This document shows positions 1-6,198 of a DNA stretch of 12,219 nt, piece after piece. The notes beneath the pieces were generated by a model that made no database searches, was not told the DNA's origin, and saw only the letters and a list, made by a program, of their open reading frames with translations. Each line of letters opens with the position of its first letter. Position 1 is the stretch's first letter. The stretch lies in NCBI GenBank assembly GCA_023430705.1, contig JAEYZJ010000006.1, forward strand, positions 1 through 12,219, given 5' to 3'. Made by a program: the position numbers and the translations under genes. Origin of the DNA: Pseudomonadota bacterium (GTDB lineage: Bacteria; Pseudomonadota; Alphaproteobacteria; Rhizobiales; Devosiaceae).

Positions 1-243
1 TTCGAGGCGATGTTCGCGCATGGCGCGATCGAAGAGGTGCAGGCGCTGCTGGCGCTCGGGCTCGATCCGAGCCTGCCGGCGATGAAGGCCATCGGCGTGC
101 CCGAGATCGCGGCGATGCTGCGCGGCGAGATCGAGGAAGACGAGGCAATCGAGCGCGCGGTGATCGCGACGCGGCAGTATGCCAAGCGGCAGCGGACGTG
201 GTTCCGCAACCGCATGGGCGACTGGAACTGGATGGTTCCCTAG
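1..243 (+). CDS. miaA: tRNA dimethylallyltransferase MiaA, C-terminal part (5' end outside window)
   Basis: MiaA transfers a dimethylallyl group from DMAPP to N6 of A37 in tRNAs that read codons starting with U. Only the last 80 codons are present, open from base 1. The visible part matches the family's C-terminal helical region: the segment GLDPSLPAMKAIGVPEI (residues 20-36 of the fragment), then an acidic helix leading to IERAVIATRQYAKRQRTWFRN, the RQYAKRQxTWFR signature that closes nearly all bacterial MiaA proteins. It ends NRMGDWNWMVP before TAG. The P-loop and DMAPP site lie outside the window. Its stop codon overlaps that of the convergent MATE gene through a shared ctag. Identification rests on the C-terminal signature and is firm. 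Confidence 0.95.
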   Translation, partial: FEAMFAHGAIEEVQALLALGLDPSLPAMKAIGVPEIAAMLRGEIEEDEAIERAVIATRQYAKRQRTWFRNRMGDWNWMVP

Positions 244-1655
244 GCGATGCCCTTCAGCAGGCCGAGCCGGCGGCGCATGGCGAAGCGGATCAGCAGCAGC
301 ACGGCGACGAAGGCGAGACCCACCGCAAGGCCGAGCCAGATGCCGGTGCCGCGCCAGTCGACGACGAAGCCCAGCACATAGGCCGTCGGCAGGCCGACGA
401 ACCAGTAGCCGAAGATGGCGAGCAGGCTCGGGACCCGGGTATCGCTGAGGCCACGCAGCGTGTGCGCGGCGACGACCTGTGCGCCATCGGCGAGCTGGAA
501 CAGGCCGGCGATGACGAGATAGCCGGCGGCAAGGCTGAGGGCGGCGGCGTTGGCCGCGTCACGGCTGTCGAGGAAGATCGACACCAGCGCGTGAGGCATG
601 GCGATGAACAGCGAGGCGGTGAGGGACATGAAGCCGACGCCGAGCAGGATCGCCGTCCAGGCGGCCTTGCGCACGCCCTCGGCGTCGCCGCGGCCATAGG
701 CGAGCCCGACGCGCACGGTGGCCGCCATGCCGAGGCCAAGCGGCACCATGAAGGCCGTCGAGGCGAGTTGCAGGGCGACCGCGTGCGCCGCGGTCTCGTT
801 GGTCCCGAGGCGGCCCATCAGGATCGCGGCGACCGAGAAGAGACCGACTTCGGCCGCCACGGTCAGGCCGATCGGCAGGCCGACCTTGAGTATCTCGAAG
901 AAGTGCTTCCAGTCGGGCTTGAAGAAGCGGGCGAGCACATGGAAGCGCTTCAGCCGCCGGTGGGTGAGGACATAGCCCAGCAGCGCGCCGAACATGAGGA
1001 CGTTGACCAGGCCCGTGGCGATCGCGGCGCCGCGCAGCTCGAGCCGCGGCAGGCCGAAGTGACCGAAGATCAGGGCGTAGGCGAGGACTGCGTTGACGAG
1101 CACGCCGATGACGGTGACGACGAGGATGACCCGCGTGGCCGCAAAGGCGGAGAGGAACGAGCGGAGGACCATGATCCCCAGGGTCGGATAGAGCATCCAG
1201 AAACCGGCGACCATGTAGGACTCGGCCAGTTCGGTGACCTCGGGGTCCTGTCCCAGCGCGAGGTAGACCGGCTTGATGCTGAGCACGATCGGGATGAGCA
1301 GGGTGGCGATGAGGATCGAGACCCAGAATCCCTGCCGCACGATGCGGCGCACGGCCCTGGTGTCGCCGCGGCCGCGGGCCTGGGCGACGAGGGGCGCCAC
1401 GGCGCCGACGATGCCGATGCCGGTCAGCTGGAAGGGGACGAGGTAGGCGCCCGCGAGCGTGCCGGCGGCAAGGTACTTCGGTCCGAGCCAGCCCATCAGC
1501 ACCACGTCCGTGGTGAAGAGCAGGTTCTGCGCCAGCTGGGCGATGATGAGCGGCCACGCGAGCGCGAAACTGGCCCCCAGTTCGGCACGCCAGGTTGCCG
1601 GAGAAGAATCGGTCGCCACGTTGCCGGCGGCCGGCAACGTTCCGGTGTTGTCCAT
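240..1655 (-). CDS. MATE family multidrug/Na+ (or H+) antiporter, NorM-like
   Basis: This 471-residue inner-membrane protein has about 12 hydrophobic segments in two similar halves (about residues 20-215 and 235-455), the usual length and design of NorM-type MATE exporters. Family features include the N-terminal LAWPLIIAQLAQNLLFTTDVVLMGWLG stretch around TM1-TM2 and a second-half counterpart, GLPIGLTVAAEVGLFSVAAILMGRLG. Members export cationic drugs or metabolites in exchange for Na+ or H+; the substrate cannot be read from sequence. I start at ATG 1655. A TTG at 1670 in the same frame would add five residues but is less likely. The stop overlaps miaA's stop by 4 bp, so neither gene has room for a separate terminator. 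A 23-bp perfect palindrome falls in codons 6-13 and is listed separately. Confidence 0.92.
   Translation of the reverse strand: MDNTGTLPAAGNVATDSSPATWRAELGASFALAWPLIIAQLAQNLLFTTDVVLMGWLGPKYLAAGTLAGAYLVPFQLTGIGIVGAVAPLVAQARGRGDTRAVRRIVRQGFWVSILIATLLIPIVLSIKPVYLALGQDPEVTELAESYMVAGFWMLYPTLGIMVLRSFLSAFAATRVILVVTVIGVLVNAVLAYALIFGHFGLPRLELRGAAIATGLVNVLMFGALLGYVLTHRRLKRFHVLARFFKPDWKHFFEILKVGLPIGLTVAAEVGLFSVAAILMGRLGTNETAAHAVALQLASTAFMVPLGLGMAATVRVGLAYGRGDAEGVRKAAWTAILLGVGFMSLTASLFIAMPHALVSIFLDSRDAANAAALSLAAGYLVIAGLFQLADGAQVVAAHTLRGLSDTRVPSLLAIFGYWFVGLPTAYVLGFVVDWRGTGIWLGLAVGLAFVAVLLLIRFAMRRRLGLLKGIA
1618..1640. repeat. 23-bp perfect palindrome within the 5' coding end of the MATE gene
   Basis: Arms ACGTTGCCGGC (1618-1628) and GCCGGCAACGT (1630-1640) are exact reverse complements around a single central G at 1629. 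In the minus-strand message it covers codons 6-13, starting 15 nt after the ATG. It could form an mRNA hairpin near the initiation site or be a dimeric protein-binding site. The sequence is certain; a function is not established. Confidence 0.6.
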
Positions 1656-1717
1656 GTTTCGGTATCCCAATCGCGGCGGAGCCTTTAGCGCAATCGGCTG
1701 CTGGCCTCAAGACAGCG

Positions 1718-1743
1718 GGAACCAATTGGCGGCGTGGGCATTC
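1718..1743 (+). promoter_or_regulatory. Possible EcfG-type (general stress sigma) promoter for the lipoprotein gene
   Basis: GGAAC at 1718-1722 is followed after 17 bp by ATTC at 1740-1743, about 43 bp before the ATG at 1786. Alphaproteobacterial EcfG promoters are commonly described as GGAAC, 16-17 bp, then CGTT or a TTC-type -10. The -35 fits well and the -10 only partly. No good sigma-70 promoter was seen in the same gap. Tentative. Confidence 0.25.
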
Positions 1744-1785
1744 TGGGCTGAGGGCTCAAGGTAACAACACCCTGGAGGGTTACTC

Positions 1786-2070
1786 ATGCGTAAAATCCTG
1801 TCCATCGCCGTCGTCCTGGTCGGGGCGCTGCCGCTCGCCGCCTGCTCCACCACCGAAAAGGGTGCGAGCATTGGCGCGACGACGGGCGCCATCATTGGTG
1901 GCGTCACGACCGGTACGGTTGGTGGTGCGCTCGTCGGCGCTGCCGCGGGCGGCATCACCGGCGCGGTGGCCGGCGAACTGATCGGCCGTTACGACCGCGA
2001 TCCCACCCAGTGCGTGTGGGAAGACCGGAACGGCCGTCGCTATCTGGCCCCGTGCTCACCGCGCGGTTAA
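1786..2070 (+). CDS. Small glycine-zipper lipoprotein
   Basis: This 94-residue precursor has a basic N-terminus (MRK), a hydrophobic core and a lipobox LAAC, with the lipidated cysteine at residue 20. The mature protein carries a glycine zipper at about residues 27-68 (GATTGAIIGG, GTVGGALVGAAAGG, GAVAGELIG), as in SlyB-like and other surface-antigen-type glycine-zipper proteins that associate with the outer membrane. A polar tail follows, with Cys at residues 77 and 90 inside CVWEDRNGRRYLAPC, which might form a disulfide. The Asp-free position after Cys20 (Ser) is compatible with outer-membrane sorting. A strong Shine-Dalgarno sequence GGAGGG (1774-1779) lies 6 nt before ATG. It is a stand-alone gene closed by a strong terminator. 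Its role is unknown; an envelope stress or stability function is inferred from the family. Confidence 0.85.
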   Translation: MRKILSIAVVLVGALPLAACSTTEKGASIGATTGAIIGGVTTGTVGGALVGAAAGGITGAVAGELIGRYDRDPTQCVWEDRNGRRYLAPCSPRG

Positions 2071-2085
2071 GCGGCAACGGATAGA

Positions 2086-2115
2086 AAAATGGCCCGGCGA
2101 TCGCCGGGCCATTTT
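2086..2115. terminator. Bidirectional terminator between the lipoprotein gene and motB
   Basis: Arms AAAATGGCCCGGCGA (2086-2100) and TCGCCGGGCCATTTT (2101-2115) form a perfect 30-bp inverted repeat with no spacer. Each strand gives a very GC-rich stem ending in TTTT. It starts 15 bp past the lipoprotein stop and ends 5 bp before the motB stop codon on the other strand, so it can serve both convergent transcripts. Confidence 0.88.
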
Positions 2116-2120
2116 GCTGT

Positions 2121-3035
2121 TCAGGGTTTCAGGCCGGCGGGGACGGGCGGGGCCGCATAGTTCACCACGATCTCGACGCGGCCGTTGCCGGCGAGATAGG
2201 GGTCGTCGGTAAAGAGCGGTTCGGCGGTCGCCTGGCCGACGACGGAATGGATGCGGTCGTCCGCGAGACCGAACTCGCCCAGGATGGAACGAACCGCGTT
2301 GGCACGGTCCGACGAGAGCTCCCAGGCGCCGTAGCGCGGGTTGGGATAGTTCGCGCCGGCCGCAGTGTGGCCCGAGATGGTGACCTGGCTCGACAGGCGC
2401 TGCAGGATGGGGGCGAGCGCGGCGATGGCCTTGCGGGTGGTCTCGTAGGGGTACTTCGAGCCCTCCGGGAACATCGGGCGGCCTTCCTGGTCGATGATGC
2501 GGATGTCGAGGCCCTCTTGCGTCTCTTCCACCAGCAGGCTGTCAGCAAGCGTCGTGAGGTCGGGGTTTGCCTGCCAGGCCTGCCGGATGCTGGCGGCGGC
2601 GGCGTGGAAATCCTTGTTCAGCCGCGAATCCATGTCGACGGCCGAGGCGAGGATCGAGGCCTGCTCATTGCCGCCCAACTCGTCCGTGCCGCCCTTGGCC
2701 TCGGTCTTGGGGCCGGCTTCGCTGCTTTCGGGAGCGGTCAGGGCGTCGCGGCTCGACTCCTGGCGGATCTTGGAGCCCTGCTCGGCCATGGCCTGGCCGC
2801 CCATCACGCCGCCGGCGCCGCTGGTGCTCTCGCTCACGTTGGGCGGGGCGAAGTAGTCGGCGAGGCCCTTCTTCTGCTCGGGGGTGGTCATGCTGATCAG
2901 CCAGAGCAGCAGGAAGAAGGCCATCATCGCCGTCACGAAGTCGGCATAGGCAATCTTCCAGGCGCCGCCGTGGTGGGCGTGGGCGGCCCTGCGCACCTTC
3001 TTGATGATGATCGGCTGGAGGTTCCCGTTGGCCAT
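2121..3035 (-). CDS. motB: Flagellar motor stator protein MotB
   Basis: MotB anchors the stator to peptidoglycan and carries the proton-binding aspartate of the ion channel. The 304-residue product has a short cytoplasmic basic N-terminus, one transmembrane helix with the motif YADFVTAMMAFFLLLWLI (about residues 30-47; the critical Asp is residue 32, the same number as in E. coli), a plug-like region after it, a low-complexity linker (about 75-125), and a C-terminal OmpA-like domain (about 165-300) with ELSSDRANAVRSIL. The usual GHTD of OmpA/MotB domains reads GHTA here, so the aspartate expected to contact diaminopimelate is missing (see findings). It lies 10 bp downstream of motA in the same operon and ends at a strong terminator. 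The ATG start is given by MANGNLQPIIIKKV, a typical alphaproteobacterial MotB beginning. Confidence 0.95.
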   Translation of the reverse strand: MANGNLQPIIIKKVRRAAHAHHGGAWKIAYADFVTAMMAFFLLLWLISMTTPEQKKGLADYFAPPNVSESTSGAGGVMGGQAMAEQGSKIRQESSRDALTAPESSEAGPKTEAKGGTDELGGNEQASILASAVDMDSRLNKDFHAAAASIRQAWQANPDLTTLADSLLVEETQEGLDIRIIDQEGRPMFPEGSKYPYETTRKAIAALAPILQRLSSQVTISGHTAAGANYPNPRYGAWELSSDRANAVRSILGEFGLADDRIHSVVGQATAEPLFTDDPYLAGNGRVEIVVNYAAPPVPAGLKP

Positions 3036-3045
3036 CTGGATGGCC

Positions 3046-3909
3046 TCAGGTCAGGGCGGGCAGGTTGGCGGTCGCTTCGTCGATCTCGGCAAAGCTCGGG
3101 CGCACTTCGCTCATCAGGGCCTTGCGGGCGAACTCGATGGCGATGGCGGGGGGGTAACCCGACATGTGGGCGAGCAGGCCGACCTTCATCGACAGGAAGT
3201 ATTTGGACTCGGCCTCGAAGATGTTCCTGAGCGACTGGGCCATGGGGCCGAAGAAGCCGTAGGCGACGAAGACGCCGAGGAAGGTGCCGACGAGGGCGCC
3301 GCCGATCATGTGGCCGAGCACTTCGGGCGGCTCGCTGATGGCGCCCATGGTCTTGATGACGCCGAGCACGGCGGCGACGATGCCGAGCGCCGGGGTGCCG
3401 TCGGCGAGCGCCTGGATGGCGCCGACGAGGCGCTCGTTTTCCTGGTGGTGGGTCTCGAGTTCCTCGTCCATGAGCGATTCCATCTCGTGGACGACATTGG
3501 TGCCGAGCGTCACCATGCGCAGGTAGTCGCACATGAAGGTGACGGCGTGGTGGTTCTGCATGAAGATGGGGAAGCGCTCGAAGATCGGCGACTGCTCGGG
3601 ATTCTCGATGTGCTGCTCGAGGGCGAGCACGCCCTTGGCCTGCACCAGCTTGAACAGCGTGTACTGCAGGCCCAGCAGTTCGACATAGGCTTCCTTGGTG
3701 TAGCGCGGGCCGCGGAAGAGGATGCCGAAGATGGACCCCGTCTGCTTGAGCACCGGACCGGTGTTGCCGATGATGTAGGCGCCGAACGCGGCGCCCAGGA
3801 TGATCAGCGCCTCGAACGGCTGCATCAGCACTTCGAGGTGTCCGCCCATCATGACGTAACCGCCGAGGACGCTGGCGAAAATGACAACAATGCCGATTAT
3901 TACGCGCAT
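3046..3909 (-). CDS. motA: Flagellar motor stator protein MotA
   Basis: MotA forms the ring around the MotB dimer in the stator and contacts FliG of the rotor. The 287-residue protein starts with MRVIIGIVVIFASVLGGYVM (TM1), has TM2 near 33-50, a long cytoplasmic loop, and TM3-TM4 at about 172-192 and 203-225. Pro173 (GTPALGIVAAVLG) and Pro222 (YGFFGPMAQ) fall at the same numbers as the functionally important prolines of E. coli MotA, and Glu98 (LALEQHIENP) is also retained. The basic residue expected at 90 is Gln, with Lys92 nearby, so the charged FliG interface may differ slightly. The C-terminus includes SGYPPAIAIEFARKAL, common in alphaproteobacterial MotA. It is the first gene of a motA-motB operon with a 240-bp upstream region. 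Confidence 0.96.
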   Translation of the reverse strand: MRVIIGIVVIFASVLGGYVMMGGHLEVLMQPFEALIILGAAFGAYIIGNTGPVLKQTGSIFGILFRGPRYTKEAYVELLGLQYTLFKLVQAKGVLALEQHIENPEQSPIFERFPIFMQNHHAVTFMCDYLRMVTLGTNVVHEMESLMDEELETHHQENERLVGAIQALADGTPALGIVAAVLGVIKTMGAISEPPEVLGHMIGGALVGTFLGVFVAYGFFGPMAQSLRNIFEAESKYFLSMKVGLLAHMSGYPPAIAIEFARKALMSEVRPSFAEIDEATANLPALT

Positions 3910-4149
3910 GCGGCGCCAAGCCCCGAACTAGTACCGGGTCCAAAGTGCCGAGCCATCTGTAACCTGGCCCGGACCGGGGAGCCCCCAAACTCATGCTCGC
4001 TTCTGCGAGACACCATCAACATCGCTCCGGACGCTGCTGCCCAAACGGCAGGTGGCGGGTGGAGATACGCGCTGGCGGCAATGTCCTACGCGCCCGGTTA
4101 AGGTTCGGCTAATCCCCGGATTGCAAGGGGTTACAACGGTTTAGGAGTG
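3910..4149. other. motA upstream region without a gene
   Basis: Between the motA start and the SRPBCC stop I see no convincing gene. On the motA strand there is a CtrA-like site near 4097-4112 and a small CTCGC/GCGAG hairpin (3996-4009, TTCT loop). I found no sigma-54 -24/-12 element and no good sigma-70 promoter. The distance from the CtrA-like site to the motA start suggests a leader of up to about 150 nt. Confidence 0.5.
4097..4112 (-). promoter_or_regulatory. CtrA-like binding site upstream of motA
   Basis: On the motA strand the sequence reads TTAG, 7 bp, TTAAC (plus strand GTTAA at 4097-4101 and CTAA at 4109-4112). The CtrA consensus is TTAA-N7-TTAA, often ending in C; one base differs. 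CtrA controls motility genes in many alphaproteobacteria. It lies about 190 bp upstream of the start codon, far for a direct promoter element unless the leader is long. Confidence 0.4.
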
Positions 4150-4644
4150 TCAGGCGACCGGGGCGAGCTGGCGCGACAGACGGTCGACGGTGACATGCCA
4201 GCCGGTTTCCATGCCCGTGCCCATCCACCACTCCACCGTTTGCTCCAGGTACTGGTCGGGGAAATGGACCCGGAAATCCATGAAGGTGCGGCGCCCGAGC
4301 GGCGCGAGCCTGAAGGTGACGAGCGGGTTCGCCTCGGGGGAAGCGGGGTCGAGGGCGGGCCAGCCCCCGACTGCGCCCCAGTAAAAGCTCAGCCGGCGGG
4401 CCGGCTGGATCTCGCGATAGACGCCGCCCGTGTAGTATTTCCGCTCCGGGCTCTCGATCATCTGCTGGCGCCACTGGCCACCGACGCGGAGGTCGACGAG
4501 GGGCGGCTGCTCCGGCTCGTAGCCGGGATTGAAGAACCAGCCCAAGAGCTCCGGTCGCGTCCAGCAGTCGAAGACGACGTCGGGCGGGGCATTGAAGGTC
4601 CGTTCCAGCGAGATGCCGCGATCGAGCGCATAGGTGGCGGTCAT
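4150..4644 (-). CDS. SRPBCC/AHSA1 domain protein
   Basis: This 164-residue protein is a single START-like (SRPBCC, AHSA1-type) domain. The start fits the family: a beta strand ISLERTFNAPPDVVFDCWTRPELLGWFF (residues 11-38), a central RVGGQWRQQMIESPERKYYTGGVYREIQPARRLSFYW, and a closing helix after PDQYLEQTVEWWMGTGMETGW. Such domains fold around a hydrophobic cavity and may bind small lipophilic ligands; the ligand is unknown. The ATG overlaps the stop of the upstream ArsR gene (ATGA, 4641-4644), with a GGAG Shine-Dalgarno inside the ArsR gene, so the two are translationally coupled. ArsR/SRPBCC pairs are frequent in alphaproteobacteria and actinobacteria. It is probably controlled by its partner repressor. 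Confidence 0.88.
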   Translation of the reverse strand: MTATYALDRGISLERTFNAPPDVVFDCWTRPELLGWFFNPGYEPEQPPLVDLRVGGQWRQQMIESPERKYYTGGVYREIQPARRLSFYWGAVGGWPALDPASPEANPLVTFRLAPLGRRTFMDFRVHFPDQYLEQTVEWWMGTGMETGWHVTVDRLSRQLAPVA

Positions 4645-4985
4645 TGGTCGTCTCCTTCGGGGCGTCCGGCCATGATGGCGCGGATCTGCTCGTCGAGGCG
4701 GTCGAAGCGCTCGGCGAAGAAGCTGCGGTACTGGCCGATCCAGGCGTCGGCGGCCGCAAGCCGCGCCGGCTCCAGCCGGCAGGGGCGGAACTGTCCGGAG
4801 CGCGACTTGCTCACGAGGCCGGCTTCCTCGAGCACCTTTAGGTGGCGCGACACGGTGGGCAGCGAGATGTCGAAGGGCGCGGCCAGTTCTCCCACGGTCG
4901 CCGGGCCCTGCGACAGCCGGGCGAGCATGGCCCGGCGGGTCGGATCGGCAAGTGCGGAGAACGTGGCGGTCAGGGTATCGGACAT
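4641..4985 (-). CDS. ArsR-family winged-helix transcriptional regulator
   Basis: This 114-residue repressor-type protein begins MSDTLTATFSALADPTRRAML, the classic N-terminal helix of metal-independent ArsR regulators. The helix-turn-helix spans about residues 30-56 (TVGELAAPFDISLPTVSRHLKVLEEAGLV), followed by a wing (SKSRSGQFRPCRL). The ELCVCDL metal site of arsenic/cadmium sensors is absent, so it probably senses an organic ligand or works as a constitutive repressor. I start at ATG 4985 because family members begin there; a TTG at 5015 would add ten residues encoded by the operator-like inverted repeat. No clear Shine-Dalgarno precedes the ATG, so leaderless translation is possible. It probably represses itself and the coupled SRPBCC gene. 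Confidence 0.9.
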   Translation of the reverse strand: MSDTLTATFSALADPTRRAMLARLSQGPATVGELAAPFDISLPTVSRHLKVLEEAGLVSKSRSGQFRPCRLEPARLAAADAWIGQYRSFFAERFDRLDEQIRAIMAGRPEGDDQ

Positions 4986-4988
4986 GAA

Positions 4989-5018
4989 TATTTGCCTGAT
5001 TGCGTAAGTATGCAAATA
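4989..5018 (-). promoter_or_regulatory. Candidate promoter/operator of the arsR-SRPBCC operon
   Basis: TATTTGC (4989-4995) and GCAAATA (5012-5018) are perfect inverted arms separated by 16 bp, in an AT-rich island just upstream of the ArsR start. On the gene strand TTGCAT, 17 bp, AATATT looks like -35 and -10 elements. That would put transcription start at about the ATG itself. Overlap of promoter and palindrome suggests autorepression. Confidence 0.5.
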
Positions 5019-5181
5019 CGATGAATCCCGGCGATCGTCAAGCTTCCGTCCCGGTCACACCATAGTGCAGGTGCAGAGCTTGCGCGGACGGGCGGCGCCA
5101 CCTACGTCACTGAATCATAGGCGCTTCGCGCTGGACCCGCCCGGCCTCGACGGCCCATACTCTTCGAAGAGGAGGACAACC

Positions 5182-6087
5182 ATGCCCTTGGATCCGATGC
5201 TTCCTTCCATCGTCACGCTGCGGGCGATGGTCCCCGACGATGCCTTCACCGCCGCGACGCTGGGCACCATCCGCGAGGGCAGCGGCGTGGTCATCCGCGA
5301 GAGCGGCCTCGTGCTGACCATCGGCTACCTGATCACGGAGGCGGAAGAGGTCTGGCTGGGCACGCATGACGGCCGGCAGGTGCCGGCGGACGTGGTCGCC
5401 TACGACCAGGAGAGCGGCTTCGGGCTGGTTCAGGCGTTGATGCCGCTCGATCTGCCGGCGCTCGAGCTGGGCGATTCGTCGAAGTCCGACCTGGGCGACA
5501 GCGTCGTGTTCGCGGACGGCCAGGGCAATTCCGTGCGCGCCACCATCGTCGCCAAGCAGGAGTTCGCCGGCTACTGGGAATACTTGCTGGACGAGGCGAT
5601 CTTCATCGCGCCGGCGCACCCGTCCTGGGGCGGCGCCGGGCTGCTCGGCGCCGACGGCAAGCTGCTCGGCATCGGTTCGCTGCGCCTGCAGATGTCGCGT
5701 AACGGCGACGTTGCCGATATCAACATGGCGGTGCCGATCGACCTGTTGCCGCCGATCCTCGATGACCTGCTGACGCGGGGCAGCGTGGATAAGCCGCCGC
5801 GGCCATGGCTGGGCGTCTATTCGGCCGAGAGCGACGGCGAGGTGGTGGTGATGAGCGTCTCGCATGACGGCCCGGCGGACCGGGCCGGGCTGCGCCGCGG
5901 CGACGTGATCTCGGACGTGCGCGACGGCGCCGTCGAGGGGCTCGCCGATTTCTACCGCAAGCTCTGGCAGATCGGTCCGGCCGGGGCCGAGGTGCCGATG
6001 CGCATCGTGCGCAACGGGCGCGAGAACTGGGTGCGGGTGAAATCGGCCGACCGCAACGAGTATCTCAAGAAACCGCTCCTGCAATGA
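5182..6087 (+). CDS. HtrA/DegP-like protein with PDZ domain, predicted catalytically dead
   Basis: This 301-residue protein has a trypsin-like (S1C) fold at about residues 10-195 and one PDZ domain at about 208-285 (PWLGVYSAES, then DGPADRAGLRRGDVI). Framework motifs of HtrA are present: GSGVVI (33-38), LGDSVVFADGQG, and GGAGLLGADGKLLGIGS (150-166). Against DegP motifs, the His of TNNHV is Tyr49 (TIGYL), the Asp of DIALI is Gly79 (SGFGLVQ), and the Ser of GNSGG is Trp149 (PSWGG). All three catalytic residues are therefore replaced. No signal peptide is visible, so it is probably cytoplasmic, perhaps a scaffold or peptide-binding protein. ATG 5182 follows a strong GAGGAGG (5169-5175); an upstream frame-compatible start at 5065 has no such signal. 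It is transcribed divergently from arsR. Confidence 0.88.
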   Translation: MPLDPMLPSIVTLRAMVPDDAFTAATLGTIREGSGVVIRESGLVLTIGYLITEAEEVWLGTHDGRQVPADVVAYDQESGFGLVQALMPLDLPALELGDSSKSDLGDSVVFADGQGNSVRATIVAKQEFAGYWEYLLDEAIFIAPAHPSWGGAGLLGADGKLLGIGSLRLQMSRNGDVADINMAVPIDLLPPILDDLLTRGSVDKPPRPWLGVYSAESDGEVVVMSVSHDGPADRAGLRRGDVISDVRDGAVEGLADFYRKLWQIGPAGAEVPMRIVRNGRENWVRVKSADRNEYLKKPLLQ

Positions 6088-6093
6088 GGGCGG

Positions 6094-6110
6094 AGGGCGG
6101 CTTCCGCCCT
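6094..6110 (+). terminator. Possible weak terminator after the HtrA-like gene
   Basis: AGGGCGG (6094-6100), a CTT loop and CCGCCCT (6104-6110) form a perfect 7-bp stem 6 bp past the stop codon. It is followed by TCGTCTGCTT, not a true U-run, so termination would be partial or factor-assisted. Confidence 0.4.
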
Positions 6111-6131
6111 TCGTCTGCTTGACGCGGCGGC

Positions 6132-6164
6132 TCTGCCGCAGGCACCGTTTCGGTGCGCGGCAGA
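6132..6164 (+). promoter_or_regulatory. Long two-part hairpin upstream of the HUMPS-family gene
   Basis: Outer arms TCTGCCGC (6132-6139) and GCGGCAGA (6157-6164) and inner arms GCACCG (6142-6147) and CGGTGC (6151-6156) pair perfectly, giving 14 bp with a 2-nt bulge (AG) and a TTT loop. It ends 34 bp before the ATG at 6199 and has no U-run. It may be a leader-RNA structure, an mRNA-stabilising stem or a protein site. Confidence 0.5.
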
Positions 6165-6198
6165 ACAGGCAGGCGCCGTGCGGGAGGGACCGACAGCC

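Noticed and set aside
198..1688. Plus-strand open frame of 496 codons
   Set aside because: It is antisense to the MATE gene, rich in Gly/Glu/Arg/Asp with no domain, and is explained by the high G+C codon pattern of the real gene.
3910..4149. Sigma-54 promoter for motA
   Set aside because: Near matches such as GGCAC followed by TTTGG do not have the GG-N10-GC spacing.
5065..5181. 39-residue N-terminal extension of the HtrA-like protein as a possible signal peptide
   Set aside because: It is not hydrophobic, and a strong GAGGAGG lies right before ATG 5182.
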